Assembly: GCF_002102255.1 (NCBI RefSeq)
Contig: NZ_LQPH01000107.1
Location: 113,381-177,380, forward strand
Length of the DNA stretch: 64,000 nucleotides
Source of the DNA: Mycobacterium nebraskense
GTDB lineage: Bacteria; Actinomycetota; Actinomycetes; Mycobacteriales; Mycobacteriaceae
Reading direction: 5' to 3'
The stretch's first letter is position 1; the number at the start of each line of letters is the position of its first letter. Below are positions 11,796-21,101 of this stretch, in pieces. The translations under genes were made by a program, and so were the position numbers. The notes below the pieces were generated by a model. It searched no databases. It was not told the DNA's origin and worked only from the letters and a program-made list of their open reading frames with translations.

Positions 11796-12140
11796 GTGGC
11801 CGTCACTCAAGAAGAAATCATTGCCGGTATCGCGGAGATCATCGAAGAGGTCACCGGTATCGAGCCGTCCGAGGTCACCCCGGAGAAGTCGTTCGTCGAC
11901 GACCTGGACATCGACTCGCTGTCGATGGTTGAGATCGCCGTGCAGACCGAGGACAAGTACGGCGTGAAGATCCCCGACGAGGACCTCGCCGGTCTGCGCA
12001 CCGTCGGTGACGTCGTCTCCTACATCCAGAAGCTCGAGGAAGAAGACCCCGAGGCCGCCGCAGCGCTGCGCGCCAAGCTGGAGTCGGAGAACCCTGACGC
12101 CGTGGCCAACGTCAAGGCGAGGCTGGAAGCGGACAAGTGA
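11796..12140 (+). CDS. acpM: Meromycolate extension acyl carrier protein AcpM
   Basis: This 114-residue acidic protein has a normal ACP core with the phosphopantetheine attachment Ser41 in DIDSLSM. It also has the extra C-terminal tail of about 35 residues that distinguishes mycobacterial AcpM from short bacterial ACPs. The start is GTG at 11796, with AAGGGAAG upstream. Its stop overlaps the kasA start by four bases (GTGA), so the two are translationally coupled. Confidence 0.97.
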   Translation: MAVTQEEIIAGIAEIIEEVTGIEPSEVTPEKSFVDDLDIDSLSMVEIAVQTEDKYGVKIPDEDLAGLRTVGDVVSYIQKLEEEDPEAAAALRAKLESENPDAVANVKARLEADK

Positions 12141-13387
12141 GCAAGCCTTCCACTGCCAATGGTGGTTACCCCAGTGTTGTGGTAACCGCCGTCACGGCGA
12201 CGACATCGATCGCGCCGGACATCGAGAGCACGTGGAAGGGTTTGTTGGCCGGCGAAAGCGGCATCCGCGTACTCGAAGACGAGTTCGTCACGAAGTGGGA
12301 CCTGCCCGTCAAGATCGGTGGTCACCTCAAGGAGTCCATCGACGAGCACATGAGCAGGCTCGACTTGCGGCGTATGTCATACGTCCAACGGTTGGCCAAG
12401 TTGCTGAGCACTCAGCTGTGGGAGTCCGCCGGCAACCCGGAGGTCGACCCCGACCGGTTCTCGGTCGTGGTCGGCACCGGGCTCGGTGGCGCCGAAAGGA
12501 TCGTGGAGACCTACGACCTGATGAACGAGGGCGGTCCCCGCAAGGTGTCGCCTCTCGCCGTTCAGATGATCATGCCCAACGGCGCCGCGGCGGTGGTGGG
12601 CCTGCAGCTCGGCGCGCGCGCCGGGGTGATCACCCCGGTTTCGGCGTGTTCGTCGGGCTCGGAAGCGATCGCCCACGCCTGGCGGCAGATCGTCATGGGT
12701 GACGCCGACTTCGCCGTCTGCGGCGGTGTCGAGGGACTCATTGAGGCGCTGCCCATCGCGGCGTTCTCCATGATGCGGGCCATGTCCACTCGCAACGATG
12801 AGCCCGAGCGCGCGTCGAGGCCGTTCGACAAGGACCGCGACGGCTTCGTGTTCGGCGAGGCCGGGGCCATGATGATCATCGAGACCGAGGAGCACGCCAA
12901 GGCCCGCGGTGCCAAGCCGCTGGCCCGGTTGATGGGTGCTGGCATCACCTCGGACGCGTTCCACATGGTCGCGCCGGCGGCGGACGGCGTACGCGCCGGC
13001 CGCGCAATGCAACGGTCGCTCGAGTTGGCGGGCCTGTCCCCCAAGGACATCGACCACGTCAACGCCCACGGGACGGCGACACCGATCGGCGACACGGCCG
13101 AGGCCAACGCCATCCGGGTCGCCGGCTGCGAGCACGCGGCGGTGTACGCACCGAAGTCGGCGCTGGGCCACTCCATCGGCGCGGTCGGCGCGCTGGAATC
13201 CGTTCTCACGGTATTGAGCCTTCGGGACGGCGTGATACCGCCAACACTTAATTACGAAACCCCAGATCCCGAGATCGACCTTGATGTTGTCGCGGGCGAA
13301 CCTCGCTACGGCGATTTCCGTTACGCCATCAACAACTCGTTCGGATTCGGTGGCCACAACGTGGCGCTCGCCTTCGGGCGGTACTGA
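12137..13387 (+). CDS. kasA: Beta-ketoacyl-ACP synthase KasA
   Basis: The 416-residue condensing enzyme has the same length as M. tuberculosis KasA and carries its catalytic residues at the same numbers: Cys171 (in SACSSG), His311 (in NAHGT), Lys340 and His345 (in KSALGH). It elongates AcpM-bound acyl chains in the first phase of meromycolate synthesis. The start GTG overlaps the acpM stop. The kasB paralogue follows after 81 bp. Confidence 0.97.
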   Translation: MSKPSTANGGYPSVVVTAVTATTSIAPDIESTWKGLLAGESGIRVLEDEFVTKWDLPVKIGGHLKESIDEHMSRLDLRRMSYVQRLAKLLSTQLWESAGNPEVDPDRFSVVVGTGLGGAERIVETYDLMNEGGPRKVSPLAVQMIMPNGAAAVVGLQLGARAGVITPVSACSSGSEAIAHAWRQIVMGDADFAVCGGVEGLIEALPIAAFSMMRAMSTRNDEPERASRPFDKDRDGFVFGEAGAMMIIETEEHAKARGAKPLARLMGAGITSDAFHMVAPAADGVRAGRAMQRSLELAGLSPKDIDHVNAHGTATPIGDTAEANAIRVAGCEHAAVYAPKSALGHSIGAVGALESVLTVLSLRDGVIPPTLNYETPDPEIDLDVVAGEPRYGDFRYAINNSFGFGGHNVALAFGRY

Positions 13388-13468
13388 GCACGGCGTCCGA
13401 CGACGATGCGGGCCGCAAGCGGCCCGAGGAGGAGCCGGACAAGTACGAAAGGAACGTTCGCAAGACCC

Positions 13469-14722
13469 ATGACAGAGCTGGTTACCGGGAAAACGCTCCC
13501 GAACGTGGTCGTCACTGGCATTGCCATGACGACCGCCCTGGCGACTGATGCAGACACCACCTGGAAGTTGTTGCTGGACAGCCAAAGTGGTATCCGCAGG
13601 CTCGAAGATCCGTTCGTCGAGGAGTTCGACCTGCCGGTGAAGATCGGCGGGCACCTGTTGGAGGAATTCGACAGCCAGATGACCCGTGTCGAGCTGCGGC
13701 GGACGGGTTACCTGCAGCGGATGTCCACCATCTTGGGCCGGCGGGTCTGGGAGAACGCCGGCTCACCCGAGGTCGACTCCGACCGCTTGCTGGTGTCCAT
13801 CGGCACCGGCCTGGGCTCGTCGGAGGAGATGGTCTTCAGCTACGACGACATGCGCACCCGCGGCATGAAGGCGGTCTCTCCGCTCGGGGTCCAGAAGTAC
13901 ATGCCCAACGGCGCCGCCGCGGCGGTGGGCCTGGAACGGCACGCCAGGGCCGGCGTGATCACGCCCGTGTCGGCGTGCGCGTCCGGTTCCGAGGGTATCG
14001 CCCAGGCCTGGCGCAACATCGTCTTCGGTGAGGCCGACATCGCCATCTGCGGTGGAGTCGAGACCAAGATCGAAGCGGTGCCGATCGCGGCGTTCGCCCA
14101 GATGCGCATCGTGATGTCGACCAAGAACGACGACCCGGCGGGCGCGTGCCGCCCGTTCGACCGGGACCGCACCGGCTTCGTGTTCGGCGAGGCGGGGGCG
14201 CTCATGGTGATCGAGACCGAGGAGCACGCCAAGGCCCGCGGGGCCAACATCCTGGCCCGGATCATGGGGGCCAGCATCACCTCGGACGGGTACCACATGG
14301 TGGCGCCGGACCCCAACGGTCTGCGGGCGGGGCATGCGATGAGCCGGGCGATTCAGCTGGCCGGCCTGACTCCTGGCGATATCGACCACGTGAACGCCCA
14401 CGCCACCGGTACTTCGGTGGGTGACGTCGCCGAGGGCAAGGCGATCAACAACGCATTGGGTAGCAACAAGCCGGCGGTTTACGCGCCCAAGGCCGCGCTG
14501 GGTCACTCGGTCGGCGCGGTGGGAGCGGTCGAGTCCATCCTGACGGTGCTCGCCCTGCGGGATCAGGTCGTGCCGCCGACGCTGAACCTCGAAAACCTAG
14601 ACCCGGAGATCGATCTGGACGTGGTGGCGGGCAAGCCGCGGCCGGGCAACTACCAGTACGCGATCAACAACTCGTTCGGATTCGGCGGCCACAACGTCGC
14701 GATCGCCTTCGGGCGGTACTGA
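13469..14722 (+). CDS. kasB: Beta-ketoacyl-ACP synthase KasB
   Basis: A 417-residue paralogue of KasA that in mycobacteria extends meromycolate chains to full length and is important for acid-fastness. The active-site Cys170 lies in SACASG, with NAHATG and KAALGH further on. The start used is the ATG at 13469 (MTELVTG), preceded by GAAAGGAA. The frame is open to an ATG at 13406, which would give a 438-residue product like the longer annotation in M. tuberculosis. KasA and KasB here look like tandem duplicates within the operon. Confidence 0.95.
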   Translation: MTELVTGKTLPNVVVTGIAMTTALATDADTTWKLLLDSQSGIRRLEDPFVEEFDLPVKIGGHLLEEFDSQMTRVELRRTGYLQRMSTILGRRVWENAGSPEVDSDRLLVSIGTGLGSSEEMVFSYDDMRTRGMKAVSPLGVQKYMPNGAAAAVGLERHARAGVITPVSACASGSEGIAQAWRNIVFGEADIAICGGVETKIEAVPIAAFAQMRIVMSTKNDDPAGACRPFDRDRTGFVFGEAGALMVIETEEHAKARGANILARIMGASITSDGYHMVAPDPNGLRAGHAMSRAIQLAGLTPGDIDHVNAHATGTSVGDVAEGKAINNALGSNKPAVYAPKAALGHSVGAVGAVESILTVLALRDQVVPPTLNLENLDPEIDLDVVAGKPRPGNYQYAINNSFGFGGHNVAIAFGRY

Positions 14723-14769
14723 CCCCCGCTCTCTCACCAGAGAGCACACCCGGAAACAGGAGACCTGCG

Positions 14770-16191
14770 ATGACAATCATGGCCCCCGCGTCGGTCGGCG
14801 AGTCGCTCGACCCAAGGGACCCGTTGCTGCGTCTGAGCAACTTCTTCGACGAGGGCAGCGTCGAGCTGCTGCACGAGCGTGACCGCTCGGGTGTGCTTTC
14901 TGCGTCGGGCACCGTGAATGGTATGCGCACCATCGCCTTCTGCACCGACGGAACCGTGATGGGCGGCGCCATGGGTGTCGAGGGCTGTGCGCACATCGTC
15001 AACGCCTACGACACCGCCATCGAGGAGCAGAGCCCGATCGTGGGGATCTGGCACTCCGGCGGCGCGCGTCTGGCCGAAGGCGTGAAGGCGTTGCACGCGG
15101 TCGGGACGGTGTTCGAGGCGATGATTCGCGCGTCCGGATACGTCCCGCAGATCTCGGTGGTCGTCGGTTTCGCCGCCGGCGGCGCCGCCTACGGCCCAGC
15201 GCTGACCGACGTCATCGTGATGGCGCCGGAGAGCCGGGTGTTCGTCACCGGGCCCGACGTCGTGCGCAGCGTCACCGGCGAGGACGTGGACATGGCGTCC
15301 CTCGGCGGCCCGGAGACCCACCACAAGAAGTCCGGCGTGTGCCACATCGTCGCCGACGACGAGCTCGACGCCTACGAGCGTGGCCGCCGCCTGGTCGGGT
15401 TGTTCTGCCAGCAGGGGCATTTCGACCGCAACAAAGCCGAGGCCGGTGACACCGACATCCACGCGCTGCTGCCGGAATCGGCGCGGCGGGCCTACGACGT
15501 GCGCCCGATCGTCACCGCGATCCTGGACGACGAGACCCCGTTCGACGAGTTCCAGGCCAACTGGGCGCCGTCGATGGTGATCGGCCTGGGCCGCCTGTCC
15601 GGTCGCACGATCGGCGTCCTGGCGAACAACCCGTTGCGCCTGGGTGGCTGCCTCAACTCCGAAAGCGCCGAGAAGGCAGCACGTTTCGTGCGCCTCTGCG
15701 ACGCGTTCGGCATCCCGCTGGTGGTGGTCGTCGACGTGCCCGGCTACCTGCCCGGCGTCGACCAGGAGTGGGGCGGCGTGGTGCGCCGCGGCGCGAAGCT
15801 GCTGCACGCGTTCGGCGAGTGCACGGTTCCGCGCGTCACGCTGGTCACCCGGAAGACCTACGGCGGGGCCTACATTGCGATGAACTCCCGGTCGCTCAAC
15901 GCGACCAAGGTGTACGCCTGGCCGGACGCCGAGGTGGCGGTGATGGGCGCGAAGGCCGCCGTCGGCATTCTGCACAAGAAGAAGCTGGCCGCCGCGGCCG
16001 ATCACGAGCGCGATGCGCTGCACGACGAGCTGGCCGCCGAGCACGAGAAGATCGCCGGTGGAGTGGACAGCGCCATCGAGATCGGCGTGGTCGACGAGAA
16101 GATCGACCCGTCGCATACCCGTAGCAAGCTCACCGAGGCGCTGGCCCAGGCGCCGGCTCGCCGCGGTCGCCACAAGAACATCCCGCTGTAA
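14770..16191 (+). CDS. accD6: Acyl-CoA carboxylase beta subunit AccD6
   Basis: The 473-residue carboxyltransferase matches AccD6, which with AccA3 carboxylates acetyl-CoA to malonyl-CoA and so feeds FAS-I and FAS-II. The N- and C-terminal crotonase-like carboxyltransferase halves are visible, including the glycine-rich GFAAGGAAYGPAL segment near residue 140 and the RKTYGGAYIAMNS block near residue 360. The start ATG has CAGGAG seven bases upstream. It is the last gene of the FAS-II operon, followed by a strong hairpin at 16202. Confidence 0.96.
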   Translation: MTIMAPASVGESLDPRDPLLRLSNFFDEGSVELLHERDRSGVLSASGTVNGMRTIAFCTDGTVMGGAMGVEGCAHIVNAYDTAIEEQSPIVGIWHSGGARLAEGVKALHAVGTVFEAMIRASGYVPQISVVVGFAAGGAAYGPALTDVIVMAPESRVFVTGPDVVRSVTGEDVDMASLGGPETHHKKSGVCHIVADDELDAYERGRRLVGLFCQQGHFDRNKAEAGDTDIHALLPESARRAYDVRPIVTAILDDETPFDEFQANWAPSMVIGLGRLSGRTIGVLANNPLRLGGCLNSESAEKAARFVRLCDAFGIPLVVVVDVPGYLPGVDQEWGGVVRRGAKLLHAFGECTVPRVTLVTRKTYGGAYIAMNSRSLNATKVYAWPDAEVAVMGAKAAVGILHKKKLAAAADHERDALHDELAAEHEKIAGGVDSAIEIGVVDEKIDPSHTRSKLTEALAQAPARRGRHKNIPL

Positions 16192-16201
16192 TTTCTAGCG
16201 C

Positions 16202-16257
16202 GAGCAGACACAAAATCGCACGCGCGGTACCCGCGCCGCGCGATTTTGTGTCTGCTC
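16202..16257. repeat. Dispersed hairpin, family A copy 1
   Basis: GAGCAGACACAAAATCGC (16202-16219) pairs perfectly with its complement at 16240-16257, giving an 18-bp stem immediately after accD6. Related hairpins occur at 17211 and 37646. It probably ends transcription of the FAS-II operon, but the shared sequence suggests a mobile or maintained repeat rather than a chance terminator. Confidence 0.8.
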
Positions 16258-16316
16258 AGTGGGTTAATCCCCAGGGTGACTGGTCGATTTGAATCCGATC
16301 CCCTCATGATTTCGCG

Positions 16317-17204
16317 GTGCACACCGATGCGCTAAAGCTTTTGCACGAAGCCGGCGGGTTCGCGACAACCACACAACTGCTGACTGTCATGACTCGTCAG
16401 CAGCTCGACGTTCAAGTCCGAAGCGGTGGGCTTGTCCGCGTGTGGCATGGAGTTTACGGCGCCGCACAGCCAAATCTCCTGGGGCGCTTGGCCGCACTGG
16501 ATGTCTTCATGGATCAGCATGCGGTGGCCTGCCTGGGTACCGCCGCGGCTTTGTATGGGTTCGACACGGAGAGCACCACCGCTATTCACGTGCTCGATCC
16601 TGGTGTACGCATGCGTCCTACGGTCGGTTTGATGGTTCACCAACGCACCGGTGCCCGGCTCCAACGAATCACGGGTCGTCTCGCGACGGCACCGGAATGG
16701 ACCGCGGTGGAGGTCGCAAGGCAACTGCGCCGGCCGCGAGCACTGGCGACGCTTGACGCGGCATTGCGCTCGATGCGGTGCACTCGTAATGAGATTGGTA
16801 GGGCCATCGCGGAGCAGCGAGGGCGTCGAGGCATTGTTGGGGTGCGCGCACTGCTGCCCTTCGCGGATGGCCGTGCGGAATCAGCCATGGAAAGCGAGGC
16901 TCGGCTCGTCATGATCGACCGAGGACTACCGATTCCCGAGCTCCAGCATCCGATCGTCGGACGCGATGGTGAGCTGTGGCGGGTCGACTTCGCATGGCCG
17001 GAAATGCGTTTGGCAGCAGAATACGAGAGCATCGAGTGGCATGTGGGCCGCGAAGAAATGCTCCGCGACAAAACGCGGTGGGCCAAGATCCAGGAGCTCG
17101 GGTGGACGATCGTCCCTATCGTCGTCGATGACGTTCGACGAGAACCCGACCGCCTCGCCGACCGTATCGCGACGCACCTGAACCGCCCGCGGTTGGCCGG
17201 CTAA
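16317..17204 (+). CDS. AbiEi-like N-terminal / DUF559-like protein (Rv2248 position)
   Basis: The 295-residue protein begins with a winged-helix-like region similar to the N-terminus of AbiEi-type antitoxins (residues about 5-55). It ends in a region resembling DUF559/Vsr-type endonuclease folds, with the segment WRVDFAWPEMRLAAEYE followed by a conserved Trp-His and a late Lys near residue 245. Such single proteins are common, often multicopy, in mycobacteria and have no proven function. A restriction-repair, nickase or TA-derived role is speculative. Start GTG at 16317. The gene is flanked on both sides by family A hairpins. Confidence 0.65.
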   Translation: MHTDALKLLHEAGGFATTTQLLTVMTRQQLDVQVRSGGLVRVWHGVYGAAQPNLLGRLAALDVFMDQHAVACLGTAAALYGFDTESTTAIHVLDPGVRMRPTVGLMVHQRTGARLQRITGRLATAPEWTAVEVARQLRRPRALATLDAALRSMRCTRNEIGRAIAEQRGRRGIVGVRALLPFADGRAESAMESEARLVMIDRGLPIPELQHPIVGRDGELWRVDFAWPEMRLAAEYESIEWHVGREEMLRDKTRWAKIQELGWTIVPIVVDDVRREPDRLADRIATHLNRPRLAG

Positions 17205-17210
17205 CGCTGC

Positions 17211-17268
17211 CGAGCAGACACACAATCGCACCACAGGCGCTTCGGCAGTGCGATTTTCTGTCTGCTCG
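17211..17268. repeat. Dispersed hairpin, family A copy 2
   Basis: CGAGCAGACA begins a 21-nt arm whose complement ends at 17268, with two mismatches in the stem. It lies between the convergent AbiEi-like and FAD hydroxylase genes, so it could terminate both. It shares the GAGCAGACACA and AATCGCA blocks with the copy at 16202. Confidence 0.78.
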
Positions 17269-17274
17269 CGGCAA

Positions 17275-18828
17275 TCAGCGGCCGAGAGTTGCCGAAAGCG
17301 CCCGGCGCAGTGCGGCTTCCGGGTCATCAGGAAGGACGTCGGCGCGCCACCCGACGAAATCGTCCGGCCGGACCAACAGCGCGCCTTCGGGAGCGAGTCC
17401 GGTGACTGCCGCCCACTCGTCGCTATGGATGCGGTGCGCGGCCACCGACGCCGAACGCGCGGCGGCACACCATCGCTCGTCCCCGGTGAGCACGGTGAAT
17501 CCCGGGCCCAGCAGGTCGAGCGTCGACACACCGTCGCGCACCCACACGTGCGGAACGCGGGTGCCGGGTTGACCACGTAACTCCCCCACGAGCTGCACCG
17601 CGCCCGGATCCGTCGCGGGCTCGTCGGTCACCACGGCCGCCGAGCGGTAGCGATATCCGATGAGCAGTTCGAACATCGAGCACTCTTCGTCGGCCGGCAA
17701 TTGCGGGCGGTCCTCGCTCAACGGAAGCACGGCAAGCGTCGGGCCGGTCAGCGACTGCCGGGCCGCGAACCGCCCCACCGGGTGTCGTTCGGCGTGGTAG
17801 GTATCCAGCAGCGCCGGTTCGGCGGTCCCGTCCAAAACGGCGGCCAGCTTCCAGGCCAGATTGTGCGCACTCTGGATTGCGGTGTTGGCTCCCCCCGCCT
17901 TGAATGGCGGCATGGTGTGCGCCGAATCGCCGACGAGAAAGGCTCGCCCACAACGGAATCGATTGGCCACTTGCTCGTAGGGCTGCCAGGCCGCAACCTC
18001 GATGATGTCGATGTCGATCCGCTCGCCGATCGCGCTGGTGAGCACCTCGCGGCACCGTTGCGGTGTGAACTGGTCCGCCGACTCGCCCTTGCCGGGGAAA
18101 TACATGGTGATGAACATCCCCAGTTCGCCTTCGACCACCAGAAAGATGCCATCCACGTCAGCGTTCTTGACTTGCACGGCATCGCCGTCGGCCAGGTGCG
18201 AGACGAACTTCGCCCAGGGCGCCCGGAAGTAGATGAAGACGACGAAGATCGGTAGCGCGCCATAACCAGAGGTGGTGATGTCCAACCAGTTTCGGATCGG
18301 GCTGTGCACGCCGTCGGCGCCGACCAGGTAGTCGGCACGGACGGTCTCGGATTTCCCGGTGTCCCGGTCGCGCACCACCGCGGTGACGCCCGCCCCGTCC
18401 TGCTCGAGCGACGAAAGTTCCGTCCCGTAACGCACCTCGCTGCCCCGTCGGCGCGTTTCGGCGAGCAGGATGGGCTCGAGCCTGCTCTGCGGGCAGTATT
18501 GTGCTGCGGGCTCGGGGCTGAGTTGGTCAAGGCCCGCGAAGATTGCGTTGACGTCGATGGCCAGTTGTTCCTCGGCGCAGTTGAGCGCCGGCTTGAGCAG
18601 CATGGCCGAAACATGGTCGGCGACCGCATGTACTTCATCGCTGAGACCAAGCCCGCGCAGGATCTCCAAGCTGCGGAAGCTCAGATTGCGCGCTTTCGGA
18701 TAGATGAAGACCTCGCGCCGCTTCTCCACCAGCAGCGAATGCACCCCGTGCTTGGCGAGCAGCGCGGAGGTGGCGAGGCCGCCGGCGCCGGCGCCGACGA
18801 TGAGTACGGGAACGCGTGTGGCCGTCAT
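17275..18828 (-). CDS. FAD-dependent aromatic/polyketide-type hydroxylase
   Basis: The 517-residue protein is a class A flavin monooxygenase of the PheA/TfdB/polyketide hydroxylase type (PF01494). The N-terminal GAGAGGLATSALLAKHG dinucleotide motif is at about residues 12-28. The DG motif lies in YLVGADGVHSPIRN near residue 175, and the ribose-binding GD motif in AFLVGDSAHTMPP near residue 300. A thioredoxin-like C-terminal lobe is plausible. The substrate is unknown. It sits between genes matching Rv2248 and Rv2249c and appears to be an insertion relative to that order. The upstream region 18835-18880 contains repeated ACTGT/ACAGT elements. Confidence 0.82.
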   Translation of the reverse strand: MTATRVPVLIVGAGAGGLATSALLAKHGVHSLLVEKRREVFIYPKARNLSFRSLEILRGLGLSDEVHAVADHVSAMLLKPALNCAEEQLAIDVNAIFAGLDQLSPEPAAQYCPQSRLEPILLAETRRRGSEVRYGTELSSLEQDGAGVTAVVRDRDTGKSETVRADYLVGADGVHSPIRNWLDITTSGYGALPIFVVFIYFRAPWAKFVSHLADGDAVQVKNADVDGIFLVVEGELGMFITMYFPGKGESADQFTPQRCREVLTSAIGERIDIDIIEVAAWQPYEQVANRFRCGRAFLVGDSAHTMPPFKAGGANTAIQSAHNLAWKLAAVLDGTAEPALLDTYHAERHPVGRFAARQSLTGPTLAVLPLSEDRPQLPADEECSMFELLIGYRYRSAAVVTDEPATDPGAVQLVGELRGQPGTRVPHVWVRDGVSTLDLLGPGFTVLTGDERWCAAARSASVAAHRIHSDEWAAVTGLAPEGALLVRPDDFVGWRADVLPDDPEAALRRALSATLGR

Positions 18829-18890
18829 AGACTAAATGATAGTTACTGTCATTAGCGATTTACAGTCACAGTCATAGAGAAGGCGCTGCG

Positions 18891-18971
18891 GTGGAAGATG
18901 AGGTCGTGACTCTCCCTGCGGTGGCGATGAACATCGCGTACGACGAGGCGCAGGCCGGCCTGGCGCCCTAG
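18891..18971 (+). pseudogene. Possible 26-residue gene remnant
   Basis: A short frame from a GTG at 18891 to a TAG at 18971 encodes 26 residues ending in YDEAQAGLAP. It has mycobacterial codon use but no recognisable domain. Its end overlaps the 3' end of glpD1. It may be the tail of a decayed gene or chance, and I see no ribosome-binding site of note. Confidence 0.2.
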
Positions 18972-20512
18972 CCGAACCGCGACACGAACTCCTCCGCCAC
19001 CGCCACCACCCGCGCGCGATCGGACTCCACCAACCCGATGCGGGTCCGCCGGTCCAGGATGTCGGAGACTTCGAGCGCGCCCTCGTGGGTGATCGCGTAC
19101 TCGAACTCCGCCCGGGTGACGTCGATGCCGTCGGCGACCGGCTCGGTCGGGCGCTTGCAGGTGGCGGTGGCGACGACCTTGGCCGCCTCGGCCCCGTACC
19201 GCTGCACCAGCGATACCGGCAACCCGGCGACCGGACCCGCGCCGGCCGCCCCGGGGTTGGCGGGCGCCCCGATCAGTGGCAGGTCGTGGGTCTGGCACTT
19301 CGCGGCACGCAGGTGCCGCAGTCTGATGGCGCGATCCAGCACGTCTTGCGCCATGTAGCGGTATTCGGTCAGCTTGCCGCCGATCACGCTGACGATCCCG
19401 GACGCCGACTCCACCACGGCGTGTTCGCGGGAGACGTCGGCGGTGCGACCCTCGCCGGTGTCGATCAGCGGCCGTAGTCCCGCGTAGGCGCCGATGACGT
19501 CGGCCGGGCCGAGCGCGACCCCCAGGGCGGTGTTGACCGTGTCCAATAGGAACGCGATCTCGTCCGCAGACGGGGTGGGCACGTCCGGGATCGGTCCGGG
19601 AGCGGCTTCGTCGGTCAGCCCCAGGTAGACCCGCCCCAGCTGCTCGGGCATGGCGAACACGAACCGATTGAGCTCACCCGGAATCGGAATCGTCAGCGCC
19701 GCAGTGGGATTGCCGAACGCGCCGGAGTCGAACACCAGATGGGTGCCGCGGCTGGGCCGCAGCCGCAACAGGCCGTCGATCTCGGCCGCCCACACCCCGG
19801 CCGCGTTGATGACCGCACCGGCCGAAACGTCGAACGACTCCCCCGTGCGCCGGTCGGTCAACCGCACCGAGGTGCCGGTGGCCTGCGACGCCGCCACGTA
19901 GGTCAGGATCCGGGCGCCGTGCTGCGCCGCGGTGCGCGCGACCGCGGTGACCAGTCGGGCGTCGTCGATCAACTGCCCGTCGTAGGCCAGCAGGCCCCCG
20001 TCCAGGCCGTCACGCCGAACGGTGGGCGCCATCTGCACGACGCGCTCGGGCCCGATTCGGCGCGACCGAGGCAAGGTCGATGACGGCGTGCCCGCAAGCA
20101 TGCGCAACGCATCGCCGGCCAGGAACCCGGCGCGCACCAGTGCGCGTTTGCCCCGGCCCATGGACGGAAGCAGCGGAACCAGTTGCGGCATCGCATGGAC
20201 GAGATGGGGGGCGTTGCGGGTCATCAGGATTCCGCGTTCGACGGCGCTGCGCCGCGCGATGCCCACGTTGCCGCTCGCCAGGTAGCGCAGACCACCGTGG
20301 ACCAGTTTGGAACTCCAGCGGCTGGTGCCGAAGGCCAGGTCGTGCTTTTCCACCAGCGCCACCCGCAGCCCTCGCGACGCCGCATCCAGGGCGATACCGG
20401 CGCCGGTGATGCCGCCGCCGATCACGAGGACGTCCAACGGCTCGCCCTCGGCGAGCGCCGTCAGGTCGGCCGTGCGGCGGGCGGCGTTCAGCGCGGTGGG
20501 GTCGGGTATCAC
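18968..20512 (-). CDS. glpD1: Glycerol-3-phosphate dehydrogenase GlpD1
   Basis: The 514-residue FAD enzyme oxidises sn-glycerol 3-phosphate to dihydroxyacetone phosphate at the membrane and passes electrons to quinone. The dinucleotide fold VIGGGITGAGIALDAASRG is at about residues 31-49, and the DAO domain and the C-terminal alpha-helical domain typical of aerobic GlpD follow. The start is a GTG at 20512 that overlaps the stop of the upstream TetR gene in a GTGA arrangement, so regulator and enzyme are coupled. It matches Rv2249c. Confidence 0.94.
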   Translation of the reverse strand: MIPDPTALNAARRTADLTALAEGEPLDVLVIGGGITGAGIALDAASRGLRVALVEKHDLAFGTSRWSSKLVHGGLRYLASGNVGIARRSAVERGILMTRNAPHLVHAMPQLVPLLPSMGRGKRALVRAGFLAGDALRMLAGTPSSTLPRSRRIGPERVVQMAPTVRRDGLDGGLLAYDGQLIDDARLVTAVARTAAQHGARILTYVAASQATGTSVRLTDRRTGESFDVSAGAVINAAGVWAAEIDGLLRLRPSRGTHLVFDSGAFGNPTAALTIPIPGELNRFVFAMPEQLGRVYLGLTDEAAPGPIPDVPTPSADEIAFLLDTVNTALGVALGPADVIGAYAGLRPLIDTGEGRTADVSREHAVVESASGIVSVIGGKLTEYRYMAQDVLDRAIRLRHLRAAKCQTHDLPLIGAPANPGAAGAGPVAGLPVSLVQRYGAEAAKVVATATCKRPTEPVADGIDVTRAEFEYAITHEGALEVSDILDRRTRIGLVESDRARVVAVAEEFVSRFG

Positions 20513-21084
20513 GACAGGTATCCGTTCAGCGAGTAGGCGAGTTCGCCGGCCAGCGTGTCGGCATCGAGGATCGGTTCGACGATCTGCGCCGACTGAATCG
20601 TCGACTGGGCGATCAGCAACACCATGGTCGCCATCTGGACGGGGTCGCCGGCGCGGACGCTGCCGTTGCGCTGGGCCGCTCGCAGCCGGGCGGCCAGGGC
20701 GTCGATCAGCATGTGCTGGCTGGTGCCGAGGCGTTCGGTGATGTAGATCGGCGCGAGCTCCGAGTGCAGCACCGACATGACGAGCCGGTCCCGGCGCAGC
20801 AGGTTGGCCACCGTAACTATTTGTTGCACAAGCGATTCCCGGTCATCACCGAGCAGCGGCGCGTCGCGCATCACCTCGGTGACGTGTCGGGTCAGCAGCG
20901 CCGCCACGATCGATTGCGTGTCCGGCCAGCGCCGGTACACCGTGGGCCTGCTGACGCCGGCCCGTCGCGCGATTTCGGCCAGGGTCACGCGATCCACCCC
21001 GAAATCGACCACACAGCTGGCTGCTGCCGCGAGGATGCGCTCCCCCGTGTCCACCTGAGCGCGTGCGTTACTGATTGACAGCAT
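20509..21084 (-). CDS. TetR-family regulator (Rv2250c-like)
   Basis: The product has 191 residues from the ATG at 21084. The N-terminal helix-turn-helix is at about residues 28-52 (LAEIARRAGVSRPTVYRRW), with a variable ligand-binding C-terminus. The frame is open upstream to 21420, but that part is antisense to the neighbouring oxidase gene. Only 17 bp separate its start codon from that of the divergent oxidase gene, so any operator must overlap both start regions. Coupling to glpD1 suggests it controls glycerol-phosphate and glycerolipid metabolism. Confidence 0.88.
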   Translation of the reverse strand: MLSISNARAQVDTGERILAAAASCVVDFGVDRVTLAEIARRAGVSRPTVYRRWPDTQSIVAALLTRHVTEVMRDAPLLGDDRESLVQQIVTVANLLRRDRLVMSVLHSELAPIYITERLGTSQHMLIDALAARLRAAQRNGSVRAGDPVQMATMVLLIAQSTIQSAQIVEPILDADTLAGELAYSLNGYLS

Positions 21085-21101
21085 GTGTAATACTGTAACG
21101 C
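21085..21101. promoter_or_regulatory. 17-bp divergent start region with TGTAA direct repeats
   Basis: The gap between the two divergent ATG codons contains TGTAATAC followed directly by TGTAACGC, an 8-bp direct repeat. Any promoter elements must overlap coding sequence on both sides or transcripts must be leaderless. It is the natural place for a TetR operator. Confidence 0.45.

Noticed and set aside
14734..16173. 479-codon open frame antisense to accD6
   Set aside because: It shadows the accD6 frame, with low-complexity His/Arg/Asp-rich translation.
16202..17268. Two similar palindromes about 1 kb apart considered as a CRISPR or attachment pair
   Set aside because: There are only two copies here, with a whole gene between them, no short spacers, no cas genes and no integrase.
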